DNA of 49,454 bases from Opitutia bacterium Tous-C1TDCM (GCA_002288455.1 NEUS01000016.1:1-49454); one strand, 5' to 3'; shown: positions 10,458 through 20,214, numbered from the stretch's first letter. Notes: generated from the letters alone by a model not told the origin. Program-made: numbers and translations.

Positions 10458-10775
10458 TCAGCTCCCGACCTTGATCTCGCTGATCTGGATGACCGGCTGG
10501 ATCGAGGTGAACTTCGGCAAATCGCCCATGATCTCCGCCGCATGCGGCCCGAAAGCCGCCTGGAATGCCGGCACCGAATCGAAGGTAAAATGGGCCAGCG
10601 CGACAAACTCTGCCGGGCTGCCCGGCGCGCCGCCGCCCAAGCCCTGCTCGATCGCGGTCGCCCGCGCCGCCGCGCCGAAACGGGCTCCGACCAGCGGCAC
10701 GTGAACGTTCAGGTAATAGTCCCAGTCGAATCGGGCACCTGCTTGGCGGGGGTAAAGCACGCTGACACGGATCAT
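10458..10775 (-). CDS. EthD family protein
   Basis: A 105-residue protein of the EthD dimeric alpha/beta-barrel family (ferredoxin-like fold). The N-terminal VLYPRQ strand is followed by the characteristic [13 protein letters not shown] segment, then an [15 protein letters not shown] helix and a C-terminal strand (QPVIQISEI). EthD was first linked to ETBE degradation, but most homologues have no known substrate. It is cytoplasmic with no signal peptide. It is on the same strand as the antiporter, 122 bp upstream of that gene's start, and follows the remnant at 10844-10996. Confidence 0.88.
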   Translation of the reverse strand: MIRVSVLYPRQAGARFDWDYYLNVHVPLVGARFGAAARATAIEQGLGGGAPGSPAEFVALAHFTFDSVPAFQAAFGPHAAEIMGDLPKFTSIQPVIQISEIKVGS

Positions 10776-10843
10776 GGTCGTGGAATGAGGTTGGGGAGCG
10801 GGACGCGATCCAAGGCGTGAGGCGTGGGCATTCGCATGGCAAC

Positions 10844-10996
10844 TCAGACGAGTTGCTCCGGCGCAATCGGCAACGACCGCACGCGCCTGCCCGTCGCGGC
10901 CAGCAGCGCGTTCGCCAACGCCGCCGCCGCGGCCGCCAAGCCCTCGATCGTCACGATCCGCAACCCCGCAGCCCCGGCATGGCAAACGCGGACACG
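10844..10996 (-). pseudogene. Remnant of a molybdenum hydroxylase gene
   Basis: A 50-codon stop-to-stop stretch on the minus strand ends in [20 protein letters not shown], which closely resembles the extreme C-terminus of xanthine dehydrogenase/isoquinoline 1-oxidoreductase large subunits. The preceding [10 protein letters not shown] resembles a segment typical of the small 2Fe-2S subunit. If both matches are right, an internal deletion fused the two genes and removed about 800 codons. No start or further coding sequence is present upstream. The second match is short and less certain than the first. The stop lies in a small inverted repeat (GCAACTC at 10839-10845 with GAGTTGC at 10850-10856). 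Confidence 0.5.
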
Positions 10997-11044
10997 TTAA
11001 ATCGCGGCAACCGCCGCCGCCGCGGCCGCCGGCCATTTCCCTCG

Positions 11045-11073
11045 TTGACACTCCCCGGGGCCGGCGATTCGTT
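11045..11073 (+). promoter_or_regulatory. Possible promoter for the mre operon
   Basis: TTGACA (11045-11050) lies 70 bp upstream of mreB, with a weak AT-leaning hexamer about 17 bp further on (ATTCGT region, 11067-11072). The gap between the gene remnant and mreB contains no other recognisable signal. Confidence 0.3.
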
Positions 11074-11119
11074 CCCGTCGGCGGCAACGCCGCCCACCCT
11101 CGCTTCTCGCTCCCGCATC

Positions 11120-12133
11120 ATGGCGAACATTTTCGGTTACTTTTCGAACGACATCGGCATCGACCTCGGCACGGCCAACACGCTCGTCTACGTCAAAGAC
11201 AAGGGCATCGTCCTCCGCGAACCCTCCGTCGTCGCCCTCGACACCTCTTCGCGCAAGGTCCGCGCCGTCGGCGACGAGGCGAAACGCATGCTCGGCCGCA
11301 CCCCGGGCAACATCACCGCCATCCGTCCGATGAAAGACGGCGTCATCGCCGACTTCGATGTCACCGAGGCGATGCTGCGGTACTTCATCCGCAAGGTCTC
11401 CAGCTCCGCTTTCCGCGCCCCGCCCCGCGTCGTCATCGCCATCCCCTCCGGCATCACCGAGGTCGAGAAACGCGCGGTCAAGGAATCGGCCATGCACGCC
11501 GGCGCCCGCGATGTCATCACGATCCCCGAACCCATGGCCGCCGCCATCGGCGTCGGTCTGCCGATCGACGAACCGGCCGCCAACATGATCGTCGACATCG
11601 GCGGCGGCACCACCGAGATCGCGATCATTTCGCTCAACGGCATCGTCTTTTCGAAATCGATCCGCGTCGCCGGCGACGAACTCGACAGCGCCATCATCAA
11701 CTACATGAAGCGCGCCTACAATCTCCTCATCGGTGAACGCACCGCGGAAGAGATCAAGATGCGCGTCGGGTCCGCCTACCCGCTCGACGAGGAACTCACG
11801 ATGGAGGTCAAGGGCCGCGACTCCGTCGCCGGCCTGCCCAAGACCATCCACATCACCTCGCAGGAAATCCGCGAGGCCCTCGCCGATACCATCGCCGCGA
11901 TCGTCGACGCCGTCCGCGTCACCCTCGAGCGCTGCCCGCCCGAACTCTCCGCCGATCTCGTCGACCGCGGTTTCGTCATGGCCGGCGGCGGTGCCCTCAT
12001 CCGCGGCATCGACAAGCTCCTCAGCGAAAAGACCGGCCTGCCCGTGACCGTCAGCGACGACCCGCTCTCCGCCGTGGCCAACGGCACCGGCGCCGTCCTG
12101 AACGATCTGTCCTGGCTGATGCAGAACGCCTGA
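11120..12133 (+). CDS. mreB: Rod shape-determining protein MreB
   Basis: Bacterial actin that organises lateral wall synthesis on the inner face of the membrane; 337 residues. Actin-fold nucleotide motifs are clear: phosphate 1 [13 protein letters not shown] near the N-terminus, phosphate 2 [13 protein letters not shown], and the adenosine motif [13 protein letters not shown]. The start [17 protein letters not shown] matches the family, including a short amphipathic N-terminus. The open frame extends about 100 codons upstream without similarity. First gene of an mreB-mreC-mreD-mrdA operon. MreB in this phylum is consistent with a rod-shaped or ovoid cell. Confidence 0.97.
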   Translation: MANIFGYFSNDIGIDLGTANTLVYVKDKGIVLREPSVVALDTSSRKVRAVGDEAKRMLGRTPGNITAIRPMKDGVIADFDVTEAMLRYFIRKVSSSAFRAPPRVVIAIPSGITEVEKRAVKESAMHAGARDVITIPEPMAAAIGVGLPIDEPAANMIVDIGGGTTEIAIISLNGIVFSKSIRVAGDELDSAIINYMKRAYNLLIGERTAEEIKMRVGSAYPLDEELTMEVKGRDSVAGLPKTIHITSQEIREALADTIAAIVDAVRVTLERCPPELSADLVDRGFVMAGGGALIRGIDKLLSEKTGLPVTVSDDPLSAVANGTGAVLNDLSWLMQNA

Positions 12134-12206
12134 CGCGCGCCGCGCCGCCCGGGCCCGCGGTTCCCGGTCCGCCGGGGCCGTCCCGGTCGCCGCCCGTCTC
12201 CCGCCC

Positions 12207-13037
12207 GTGCCCTTCAAGCGTTTCGACCAGAATCGGCCGTTCCTGACGCTCGCCCTCGTCGCGCTCGTCTGGGTTTTGCTCCCGACCGTCGTCAAGTCCT
12301 GGGGCCGCGCGAGTTTCTTCGAGCTCACCGCCCCCATCACGCTCGCCGTTTCCCGCGTCCGCGACCTGCAGGACTTCTGGGCCCTGCGCCTGCGGCCGAA
12401 AACCGAACTCATCGAAGCCGGCCGCGACCTCGCCCGCCTCAACGCCTCCTACGAATTCGCCGTTCAGCAAAACCTCGAACTCCAGGCCGAGATCGCCCGG
12501 CTCGAGGGCGTCCTCCGCCTCCCCTCCTACACCGAGTACCGCTACGAGCACGCCCGCGTCGCCCGCCGCGACTTCTCCGGCTGGTGGCAACAGATTGTCA
12601 TCCGCAAGGGCCGCAACTTCGGCATCCCCGTCGGCGCCCCCGTCGTCTTCTCCGGCGGTGTCGTCGGCCGCGTCACCGAGGTCCACGCCACCGCCGCCAT
12701 CGTCGAACTGATCTCCAGCCAAACCGTGAAGGTCGCGGGCGTCGTCGAAGGCGATACCCGTCCCCTCAGTTTCCAGGGCGGCGTCAACCCCACCTTCGCC
12801 CCGCCCACGGGCATCGTCGAATTCGTGCCCCTCGACATCATCGTCGGCCCCAACGCCACGAAACGGCTGATCACCTCCGGCTTCGGCGGGGTCTTCCCCC
12901 CCGGCCTCACCCTCGGCACCATCGTGCGCGTCGAATCCGGCAGCGACGGTCTCTTCAAGTCCGGCACCGTGCGCCTCGACGAACGCCTCGGCTCTCTCAC
13001 CGAGGTCACCGTCCTCGTGCCGGTCGGCCAACCCTGA
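12207..13037 (+). CDS. mreC: Rod shape-determining protein MreC
   Basis: A 276-residue bitopic membrane protein linking MreB to periplasmic wall synthases. A GTG start precedes a short cytoplasmic tail and one membrane span (about 12-30). A coiled-coil stretch (about 65-110) leads to the beta-barrel C-terminal domain, with the typical VIRKGRNFGIPVGAPVV and GGVVGRVTEV segments. It lies 73 bp after mreB and 16 bp before mreD. The length is normal. Confidence 0.93.
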   Translation: MPFKRFDQNRPFLTLALVALVWVLLPTVVKSWGRASFFELTAPITLAVSRVRDLQDFWALRLRPKTELIEAGRDLARLNASYEFAVQQNLELQAEIARLEGVLRLPSYTEYRYEHARVARRDFSGWWQQIVIRKGRNFGIPVGAPVVFSGGVVGRVTEVHATAAIVELISSQTVKVAGVVEGDTRPLSFQGGVNPTFAPPTGIVEFVPLDIIVGPNATKRLITSGFGGVFPPGLTLGTIVRVESGSDGLFKSGTVRLDERLGSLTEVTVLVPVGQP

Positions 13038-13053
13038 GCGGCGCCGCCCTGAC

Positions 13054-13563
13054 ATGCGCCGCGTCCTCGCCCTCTTCGCCGCCCAGCTCGCGCTGTGGAC
13101 GCTCGTCTCGACGCTCAACCACGCCCTCACCGGGTGGCGCGTGTACCTGTTTCCCGGCGCACTCTACGTCGCCTTCGCCGCCTTGCTCCAACCCCGCCGG
13201 CCCGGCCTCGTCGTCGCGCTGTTGGGCGGTCTGGTCTGCGACGCCGCCACCCCCGTGGCTTTCGGCACCCACACCTTGCTGTTTGCCGCCGCCCACCTGA
13301 TCCTGTTCCACCTGCGCGACCGCCTCCCGAAAGAGGACAACCTCGGCCTCGTGATCGTCGTCCTCTTCGCCAACCTCGCCCTCTTCCTCGTGTTTTCCCT
13401 CGGCCAGATCCGCTCGTCCCCCGCCCCCGCCGCCGTCTGGCCGCGGCTGATCGCCGATCTCGCCTGCACCCAGGTCTTCCTCGCCCTCGTCACGCCGTGG
13501 TTCTTCGCCCTGCAGGCGCAGGCCCTCGCCTTCGCCCGCGTGCCCCGCGAGCAAGGCGCGTAA
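13054..13563 (+). CDS. mreD: Rod shape-determining protein MreD
   Basis: A 169-residue integral membrane protein with about five hydrophobic helices and few polar loops. Sequence similarity to MreD is low, as is usual for this family, but position between mreC and the PBP2 gene together with size and topology make the call firm. The LLGGLVCDAATPVAFGTH stretch matches the typical conserved GLxxD region. It likely couples MreC with the PBP2-RodA elongation synthase. The gap to the next gene is 19 bp. Confidence 0.85.
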   Translation: MRRVLALFAAQLALWTLVSTLNHALTGWRVYLFPGALYVAFAALLQPRRPGLVVALLGGLVCDAATPVAFGTHTLLFAAAHLILFHLRDRLPKEDNLGLVIVVLFANLALFLVFSLGQIRSSPAPAAVWPRLIADLACTQVFLALVTPWFFALQAQALAFARVPREQGA

Positions 13564-13582
13564 CCGCCTTCCGGATACTGCC

Positions 13583-15547
13583 ATGGGCCCCCACGGATCC
13601 GCCGCCGGCGAACGCAGCGACTCCTTCGTCGAATCCCACAAGGGCTACGACCCGCGGATCATCCTGTTCTATTTCATTCTGGCCGCCCTGCTCGGCACTC
13701 TTGGCGCCGGCCTCGCCTACCGGCAGCTCGCCAACGTCGGCAAGTACGCCGACGCCGAGCGCCAGCAGAACCAGCGCCGCGTCCTTTTCCCCGGCCCCCG
13801 CGGCAACATCTACGACCGCCACGGCCAGCTCCTCGTCGGCAACAACCACCGCTTCGCCGTCCTCCTCCACCTCGACGAACTCAAGACCGAGCTCATCGCC
13901 GAGCAGTCCCGCATCCGCCGCAACTTCGTCGCCGCCGTCGAGAAAAAGGACGTCCCCGGCTTCTCCCAGCTGCGCCAGATCGCCCGCGTCACCCTCGTCC
14001 AACGCTACCTCGACCAGGTAAACAAGATCCTCGGCCGCGACGAAAAGGTGAACGCCGCCGAACTCGGCCGCCACTTCGACCGCCAGCTGCTGCTCCCCTA
14101 CACCCTCGTCGACGACCTCTCCGGCCCCGACTTCGCCCGCCTCATCGAAGGCCTCCCCGTCCGCTCCCCCCTCGAGGTCTACGCCTCCAACATCCGGCAA
14201 TACCCGTTCAACGGCGCCGCCGCCCACACCCTCGGCTACGTCCGCCCCGACAACGAGGTCGAGGCCGACGGCTTCCCCGGCGAGGATCTCACCACCTTCA
14301 AGATGAAGGGCACCAGCGGCCGCGACGGCCTCGAGAAAATGTTCGACGCCCAGCTCCAGGGCGAAGCCGGCGGCCGCATCTACCGCGTCGATCCCACCGG
14401 CTTCAAAATCAACCCGCCGCTCGAATCCCGTTCCCCCAAGCAGGGCAAACACCTCGTCACGTCCCTCGACATCGATCTCCAGCTCGTCGCCGAGGAAGCC
14501 ATCGGCGACCAGATCGGCGCCGCCATCGCCATCGACGTCCCCACCGGCGAGGTCCTCGTTCTCGCCAGCATGCCGAACTACAATCTCAACGATTGGTACC
14601 CGCGCATGCTCCCGGAGACCTACCGGAAAATCCAGGAGCGCGGTGCCGAGTTCAACTACGCCGTCAACGGCCGCTTCCCCCCCGGTTCCACCTACAAGAT
14701 CCTCACCTCGATCGCCGGCCTGCGCGCCGGCGTGCTCAAGCCCGACGAATCCATCATCTACTGCGACAGCGTCCTCCGCCGCTTCAACGGCCGCTTCGTC
14801 TGCTACAACGGCCGCGAGCACCACCAGGAAATCCTGCTCACCGAGGCCATCGCCCAAAGCTGCGACATCTACTACTACGAGGCCGGCTGGCGCACCACGC
14901 CCGAACGCCTCGCCGCCGAATCCCGGCGCTTCCACCTCGATGTTCCCACCGGCATCGAGCTGCCCGAACGCGGCAAATCCATCATCCCGGATCCCGAATG
15001 GAAACTCCGCGAACGCGGCGAAAAATGGTTCCCCGGCGACACCGCCAACATGTCCATCGGCCAAGGCTTCGTCTGGGTTTCGCCGCTGCAGATGGCCTGC
15101 TTCACCGCCTCCGTCGCCCGCAACGAAATCTTCACCCAGCCCACCCTCATCCACGACCCCGATCGCCCCCGCCAGCGCCACGAGTCCATCGGGCTCACTC
15201 CCGACCAGCGCAAGGCCATCCTCGACGGCATGGAAGGCTGCGTCACCCACGGCACCGCCAAGACCATCAACGCCATCGCCGAACTCCGCATCCCCGGCAT
15301 CAACATCCTCGGCAAAACCGGCACCGCCCAGATCCCCGGCAAACGCAACGTCGCCTGGTTCATCGCCTTTGCCCCGCGCGAAAATCCGCAGATCGCCATG
15401 GCCGTCGCACTCGAGGGCGATACCCCCGGCGAAGAATACGGCGGCGGCCGCAACGCCGCGCCCATCGCCGCCGCCGTCATGAAACGCTTCTTCGAAAAAC
15501 GCGCGAACCCCGGCCGCACCGTCGTCGCCCCGATCCGCTCGGAGTAA
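13583..15547 (+). CDS. mrdA: Penicillin-binding protein 2
   Basis: Elongation-specific peptidoglycan transpeptidase, 654 residues. There is a cytoplasmic N-terminus of about 24 residues, one membrane anchor (about 25-45), a pedestal domain starting at PGPRGNIYDRHG (70-81), and the transpeptidase domain. The active-site SxxK is S369-T-Y-K372, the SxN-type motif is S426-C-D428, and the KTG motif is K578-T-G580. It is the last gene of the mre operon. The partner glycosyltransferase gene rodA (mrdB), often next, is absent here; an opposite-strand operon follows instead. Target of mecillinam-type beta-lactams in other bacteria. Confidence 0.95.
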   Translation: MGPHGSAAGERSDSFVESHKGYDPRIILFYFILAALLGTLGAGLAYRQLANVGKYADAERQQNQRRVLFPGPRGNIYDRHGQLLVGNNHRFAVLLHLDELKTELIAEQSRIRRNFVAAVEKKDVPGFSQLRQIARVTLVQRYLDQVNKILGRDEKVNAAELGRHFDRQLLLPYTLVDDLSGPDFARLIEGLPVRSPLEVYASNIRQYPFNGAAAHTLGYVRPDNEVEADGFPGEDLTTFKMKGTSGRDGLEKMFDAQLQGEAGGRIYRVDPTGFKINPPLESRSPKQGKHLVTSLDIDLQLVAEEAIGDQIGAAIAIDVPTGEVLVLASMPNYNLNDWYPRMLPETYRKIQERGAEFNYAVNGRFPPGSTYKILTSIAGLRAGVLKPDESIIYCDSVLRRFNGRFVCYNGREHHQEILLTEAIAQSCDIYYYEAGWRTTPERLAAESRRFHLDVPTGIELPERGKSIIPDPEWKLRERGEKWFPGDTANMSIGQGFVWVSPLQMACFTASVARNEIFTQPTLIHDPDRPRQRHESIGLTPDQRKAILDGMEGCVTHGTAKTINAIAELRIPGINILGKTGTAQIPGKRNVAWFIAFAPRENPQIAMAVALEGDTPGEEYGGGRNAAPIAAAVMKRFFEKRANPGRTVVAPIRSE

Positions 15548-15591
15548 TACCGGGTTTCGCGGTCATACCGGCGGCCCTTTGATTTTGCATT

Positions 15592-15680
15592 CCACGGAAC
15601 AGGCCTTCCGGCCGCGGAACCCACGGAAAATCGCGGATGACATATGCCTTATCCGTGCCCATCTGTGAAATCTGTGGTCC
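15592..15680. repeat. CGTG/CTGTG string with complementary arm
   Basis: The right part (15651-15680) is a string of near-repeats, CCGTG, CTGTG, CTGTGG, spaced 9-10 bp. The left part (15592-15641) carries the complement (CCACGGAA twice, then a CGCGGAT segment). It fills the junction between the converging mrdA and transglutaminase genes. The same kind of string occurs at 23485-23515, 26491-26520 and 26567-26598. Confidence 0.6.
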
Positions 15681-15734
15681 TGGCCTGAAAATCCGGGGAG
15701 ATTCGCGTCAAGCTCGCCGGCCGCGCCGGCCCGC

Positions 15735-17972
15735 CTACTTCCCCGCCGCCATCACCGCGTCTTCGCGGGGCCGCCCGATCCTCGCCGCCACCCGCGCCCG
15801 TCGAAACGCCCCTTGCGGCTCCGGCCACGTCCCCGGCGCCCCGTAACGCAGCCGCTGCAGCTCCGCGATCGCTGCCCGCACCCGCGGATCGTCCGGGTCC
15901 GCCGCTTCCAGCCGCCGCAGCCAACCGCCGGCCTCGCGCCGCACCGGGTGCCCCTTCGCCCCGCGGTTCCGCGACCACCCGCGCAGCCAGCCGCGGCCGA
16001 ACTCCCGCCAGCCCCAGACCAGCGCCGCCAGCGCCGCCACCGCCGCCGCGATCCGCAGCAGCCGGCGTCCGTCCCACGGCTGCGCCAGCCACGCCTTCAC
16101 CTTCGCCACCGCCGCCGCGAATTCCTCGCGCAGCCGTTTGCCCGTGCTCTGCGTGGCTTCCTTCATCGCCTTCAGCGTCTCCGCCTGGCTCGCCGTATCG
16201 AAACTGACGATCCGCCGGTACCAAAACACCCGCAGGCTGTCCAAACGCGCCTTCCAGCTGCGGTCCATGCGCGACACCAGCGCCTGCTCGCCCCGCGGCT
16301 CCGCCGCCTGCGCCGCCGCCGAGGTCCCCAGCGGATCCGCCCGCAGCCACGCCCCCCTCGCCTCGTCGAAAATCTCCGCCCACGCATGCGCGTCGGCATT
16401 CCGGATCGTGAAATTGTTCGAGTAACCGTTCCACGAGCCGCCGCGGAAGCCCGTCACGACCCGCGCCGGATAACCCGACGCCCGCGCCAACAGCACAAAC
16501 GCCCCGGCAAACAGCTCGCAATGCCCGGCCTCCCGCGAGACCAGCCAACGCACCAGCGGATCGCCCGCCCCGGCCGGGATAGACGGCGACAGCGTGTACG
16601 CATGGTTCCGCCGCAGCCACTCCTCCGTCCGCTGCGCAAAGTCGCCCGCCGCCAGCCGCCCCGGCCCCGCGATCTCGCGGCCCAGCTGCGCCAACTGCGC
16701 CTGCTCCGCCGCGTCCAGCGGCAACCGCACCTGCAGCGTCCCGCGCCGCGGGTTCGCCTCCGCCCGCTCCCGCCACCGCTGCGCGAACCCCGGATCCGGC
16801 AGCACCCCCGAAAGATCAAACCCCTCGACCCGGTAGGCCGTCATCGACGCCGGCTCCTCGCGCAGCGCCAACAGGCCGAGATTCGGCGCCAACCGGAAAT
16901 TCTGCACTTCCCGGAACCGCAACAGCTCGAAACGCCCCAGCAGCGGCAAATACCGGCTCACCCCCGACTCGAGGAAAAACGTCCACACGGTGGCGACACC
17001 GAGCTGCGGCTTCACGTCCCCGTGCACCAGCGCGTGCGTTCGCCCCGGCCCGAACTCCTGGCCCACCAGTCCCAGCGACAGCCGGAACGTGCCGTTCTCG
17101 TAATGGTCGAGCACCAGCATGCGCCAATACGGCGAAGCCGGGATCTGCGACTGGTCCGACACGTCGACGCTCAGCGCCACCCCCGTGTCCTGCTGGATCT
17201 CCGTCACGTCGCCGAACTTGATCGTATCCGAAAACCCACTGCGCGCCTTCTTCGTGATCAGCCGGTCGAGGAACATGCTGTTTTCCAATTGGAACCGCGG
17301 GATCGCCAGGAAAAGCAGCGCCGACACCCCGACCACCCCGGCGAACAGCACCGCCCCGAAGCCGAGCACGCGCCAGTCCGACACTTCCCGCAGCCGGCCC
17401 GCCAATCGGCCCCAGTCCGCCTCCTGCGCCCAGTCCGGCGTCTCGCCCACCGGCACCGGCGGCTGCTTTTTCCCGCCCGTCGCCGCATCCGTCAGCGTGA
17501 TCACCAGCAGCAGCGCCAGCGCGCAGCCCGTGTAAACCAACAGGTGCGCGGCAAAGGTCAGCGACACCGTCAGCACGCCCGCCACCACCACGAGGAACAG
17601 CCCGAGCACCACGACCTGCAGGTCGTCGCGCCGCTGCCGGTAGGTGATATTCCGATACAGCAGCAGCATCACCGCCAGCCGCACCATCGCCGGCAAAATC
17701 TCCGTCTTGAGCCAGAGGTCGCCGGCGAAAAACGCCACCATCGCCGGGAACGCCAGCCAGTGCGCGAGCCGCGGCACCCGCGCCGGCAGGCCGGGCCGCG
17801 CCGCCGTCGCCACCGTCGCCGCCGCCGTCAGCCCCATCAGCACCCAGGCGTCGACCTCCATGTAGAAAACCGTGCCCACTGCGAGCAGGGTGAGCCCCGC
17901 GCCCAGCAGCCACTTGAGCTGGTGCAACTCGGTGAGCGTCAATTGCGGACGGCGGGCGGAGGCGCGGCTCAT
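15735..17972 (-). CDS. DUF3488/transglutaminase-like membrane protein
   Basis: A 745-residue inner-membrane protein of the TgpA type. The N-terminal part (about 20-225) contains roughly six membrane helices (DUF3488). A periplasmic region follows with a transglutaminase core whose catalytic triad is visible as C485 (EAGHCELFAG), H529 (NADAHAWAEIF) and D546. One more membrane helix lies at about 655-675, with a basic cytoplasmic tail. The substrate is unknown for the family; in Pseudomonas TgpA is needed for viability. It ends the MoxR-DUF58-transglutaminase operon, 6 bp after DUF58. A small GCCGGC hairpin (15716-15730) lies just past the stop, without a T-run. Confidence 0.9.
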   Translation of the reverse strand: MSRASARRPQLTLTELHQLKWLLGAGLTLLAVGTVFYMEVDAWVLMGLTAAATVATAARPGLPARVPRLAHWLAFPAMVAFFAGDLWLKTEILPAMVRLAVMLLLYRNITYRQRRDDLQVVVLGLFLVVVAGVLTVSLTFAAHLLVYTGCALALLLVITLTDAATGGKKQPPVPVGETPDWAQEADWGRLAGRLREVSDWRVLGFGAVLFAGVVGVSALLFLAIPRFQLENSMFLDRLITKKARSGFSDTIKFGDVTEIQQDTGVALSVDVSDQSQIPASPYWRMLVLDHYENGTFRLSLGLVGQEFGPGRTHALVHGDVKPQLGVATVWTFFLESGVSRYLPLLGRFELLRFREVQNFRLAPNLGLLALREEPASMTAYRVEGFDLSGVLPDPGFAQRWRERAEANPRRGTLQVRLPLDAAEQAQLAQLGREIAGPGRLAAGDFAQRTEEWLRRNHAYTLSPSIPAGAGDPLVRWLVSREAGHCELFAGAFVLLARASGYPARVVTGFRGGSWNGYSNNFTIRNADAHAWAEIFDEARGAWLRADPLGTSAAAQAAEPRGEQALVSRMDRSWKARLDSLRVFWYRRIVSFDTASQAETLKAMKEATQSTGKRLREEFAAAVAKVKAWLAQPWDGRRLLRIAAAVAALAALVWGWREFGRGWLRGWSRNRGAKGHPVRREAGGWLRRLEAADPDDPRVRAAIAELQRLRYGAPGTWPEPQGAFRRARVAARIGRPREDAVMAAGK

Positions 17973-17978
17973 GGTCGT

Positions 17979-19232
17979 TCAGGCCGAAGCCGCCAATTGT
18001 CCGTCCACGTACGCCGCCACCCCGCGCACGCCGTCCGGCACAAACGTGATCACCTGCTGCCGCCCGCCCCGCGGCGTCCCGGTCGCCGGCTCCGCCCCCG
18101 CCGCTCCGGTCTCCGGCGCCGGCGCGAAGGGTTGCTCCGAAATCCGCAGCACCGCCAGCGCGTCGAGGAAAAGCTCGAGATCGTGCACCCGGCGCACCGG
18201 CAGCGGGCCCCCCCCGTCGATCGCCACCGCCACCAGGCGTCCGGTCCGGAACAAATCCTCCGCCAGCGTCGCCGCCAGGCTCACCAGCACTTCGAACTGC
18301 TCCGGCCGCCGCCACATCCCGCCCTCCGTGCGCACCCAGAGCGAGTAGCCTTCCGCGCTCTCCGCCGCCAACTGCCGCACCAGCAGCGTCTGCGTCCGCG
18401 CACTCGCTTTCCAATGGATCAGCCGGTGCGAATCCCCCGGCGTGTAGCGCCGCACCGCCAACAGGTCGCCGCCCGTGCCCGGCCGCGTGACCCGCTCGCC
18501 GCCCGCCACGCGCCGCGCCGCGCCGAGCGCATGCCGCCGGTACTCGGTCGGCGCCGGCCAGACGATCGCGTCGCAGCGGACTTCCGTGCCGACGTCCTTG
18601 CGCAAAAATCCGAAAGGAAACAGCGAGCCCACGCTCGCCAGCTCCACCCGCAGCCGGCCGCGCTCCGCCGGGCGCACGATCCATTCCACCCGGCCCTCGC
18701 CCCGAGGGTCCAGCCGGCCGATCTGCGGCACGCGCCCGCGCCGCTCCGCCGCCTCCGCCCGCGCCAGCGCGGCCTTCACTTCGGCCCCGCTCGCCGTCAC
18801 CGTCGATTCCGCCCGCGCCGGGCCGTAACGGTCCACCGGCTTCGCCAGAAATTCGAACCACAGGCCGTACGTCGGCAAAAAGCGTTTCCCGTTCCGCAGA
18901 TCGAGACCGACGACCGCGTCGTGGCCCGCCCGCAGCGGCGGCGCCAGCTGCAGCCGCCACTCCGTGCCCCGCAGGTTCAGCCACGACAGCACGCCGCTCA
19001 GAATCAGGCAGGCGAGCAGCAGCGAGAGCGTGATGAACAGGATGTTGCTCGACGAATTGTACGCCGCCGTGCCGATGCCGAGCGCCAGCGCGATCAAGAT
19101 CACGCCCGGGATCGTCGGCAATATGCGGTGTCCGCGTTGCGGATACACGAGCGACCACAGCAGCACCGCCCACGAAAAACCCGCCCGCGGCGCCCGCGCG
19201 CCCGGTCCGGACCATTCGGCGGCGCGTTCCAT
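17979..19232 (-). CDS. DUF58 domain protein
   Basis: A 417-residue protein with two hydrophobic segments near the N-terminus (about 40-85), a beta-rich middle, and the DUF58 signature RRYTPGDSHRLIHWKASART at about 280-300. DUF58 proteins resemble vWA-like domains and occur next to MoxR ATPases and transglutaminase membrane proteins, exactly as here. The three are thought to act together in assembly or maturation of envelope proteins, but the substrate is unknown. It is 10 bp downstream of the MoxR gene and 6 bp upstream of the transglutaminase gene. Confidence 0.9.
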   Translation of the reverse strand: MERAAEWSGPGARAPRAGFSWAVLLWSLVYPQRGHRILPTIPGVILIALALGIGTAAYNSSSNILFITLSLLLACLILSGVLSWLNLRGTEWRLQLAPPLRAGHDAVVGLDLRNGKRFLPTYGLWFEFLAKPVDRYGPARAESTVTASGAEVKAALARAEAAERRGRVPQIGRLDPRGEGRVEWIVRPAERGRLRVELASVGSLFPFGFLRKDVGTEVRCDAIVWPAPTEYRRHALGAARRVAGGERVTRPGTGGDLLAVRRYTPGDSHRLIHWKASARTQTLLVRQLAAESAEGYSLWVRTEGGMWRRPEQFEVLVSLAATLAEDLFRTGRLVAVAIDGGGPLPVRRVHDLELFLDALAVLRISEQPFAPAPETGAAGAEPATGTPRGGRQQVITFVPDGVRGVAAYVDGQLAASA

Positions 19233-19242
19233 CGCCGGCCGC

Positions 19243-20214
19243 TTATTTCGGCGCCGGCAGCGAGCCGACGATCCGTTTCAACGCCGCCGTCACCGCCCGC
19301 CGCTCCTCCAGCGCGTCGCTCGTCTGCCGCGCCAGCGCGAGCCGGTGCGCGAACACCGGCGCCACCAGCTCCGTCACGTCGTCCGGCAGCACGAAATCGC
19401 GCCCGAGCACCAGCGCCCGGGCCTGCGCCGCCGTGCGCAGCGCCAGCCCGCCGCGCACGCTCACGCCGGCGCGGAACTCCGACTCCGTCCGCGTCGCCCC
19501 CACGATCCGCAGCACGAATTCCAGCACGCTGTCCTCCACGAACACCTGCGGCACCAGCGCCTGCAACCCCAGCACTTCGCTCCGCGTCAGCACCGGGTTC
19601 AGCGCGATCGCGTCGTAACCGCCCCGCGTGCTGCGCAAAATTTCCATTTCGTCCGCCGCTTCCGGATACCCCATCCGCAGCCGCATCAGGAATCGGTCCA
19701 TCTGGCTCTCCGGCAGCGGGAAAGTCCCCTCGTAATCCACCGGGTTCTGCGTCGCGAACACCATGAACGGCGTCCCCACCGCATGCGCCTCGCCGTCCAC
19801 CGTCACCCGCGCGCGGTCCATCACCTCGAGCAAAGCCGACTGCGTCTTCGGCGTCGCCCGGTTGATCTCGTCCGCCAGCACGATGTTCGCGAACACCGGC
19901 CCCTTCTTGAAAACGAATTCCTTGATCGTCTCGTCGTAGATCGCCACGCCCGTCACGTCGCTCGGCAGCAGGTCGCTCGTGAATTGGATCCGGGAAAACG
20001 CCGAATCCATCGAGCGCGCCAGCGAATACGCCAGCGTCGTCTTCCCCACGCCGGGCAAATCCTCGATCAGCAGGTGCCCGCCGGCCACGAGGCAGATCAG
20101 CACCTGGTCCACGACGTCGTCCTTGCCGCGGATCGTCCGCCGCATGTTGTTCCGCAGCCGGTCGAGGGCCTGCTTGGACTCGTTCATTTGGGCCGGCTGG
20201 ACGAAGTCGCTCAT
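19243..20214 (-). CDS. MoxR family AAA+ ATPase
   Basis: A 323-residue chaperone-like ATPase. Walker A is LPGVGKTT (53-60), Walker B with its DEIN box is at 111-118 (IVLADEIN), and the sensor and arginine-finger stretch [20 protein letters not shown] is typical of MoxR. The C-terminal lid domain is complete. The start [14 protein letters not shown] gives the normal family length; the longer open frame upstream is arginine-rich and unlikely. First gene of a three-gene minus-strand operon, divergent from the SnoaL-like gene. Confidence 0.95.
   Translation of the reverse strand: MSDFVQPAQMNESKQALDRLRNNMRRTIRGKDDVVDQVLICLVAGGHLLIEDLPGVGKTTLAYSLARSMDSAFSRIQFTSDLLPSDVTGVAIYDETIKEFVFKKGPVFANIVLADEINRATPKTQSALLEVMDRARVTVDGEAHAVGTPFMVFATQNPVDYEGTFPLPESQMDRFLMRLRMGYPEAADEMEILRSTRGGYDAIALNPVLTRSEVLGLQALVPQVFVEDSVLEFVLRIVGATRTESEFRAGVSVRGGLALRTAAQARALVLGRDFVLPDDVTELVAPVFAHRLALARQTSDALEERRAVTAALKRIVGSLPAPK

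Noticed and set aside
10817..11119. Upstream extension of mreB by 101 codons
   Set aside because: The extension is Arg-rich and unlike MreB, whose conserved N-terminus starts at 11120.
15716..15730. Terminator for the transglutaminase operon
   Set aside because: A 6-bp GCCGGC stem with a 3-base loop is present, but no T-run follows and such stems are common at this GC content.
15813..19766. 1317-codon plus-strand open frame opposite the MoxR/DUF58/transglutaminase operon
   Set aside because: The translation is almost entirely Arg/Pro/His and all three minus-strand genes have clear motifs. It is a compositional shadow.
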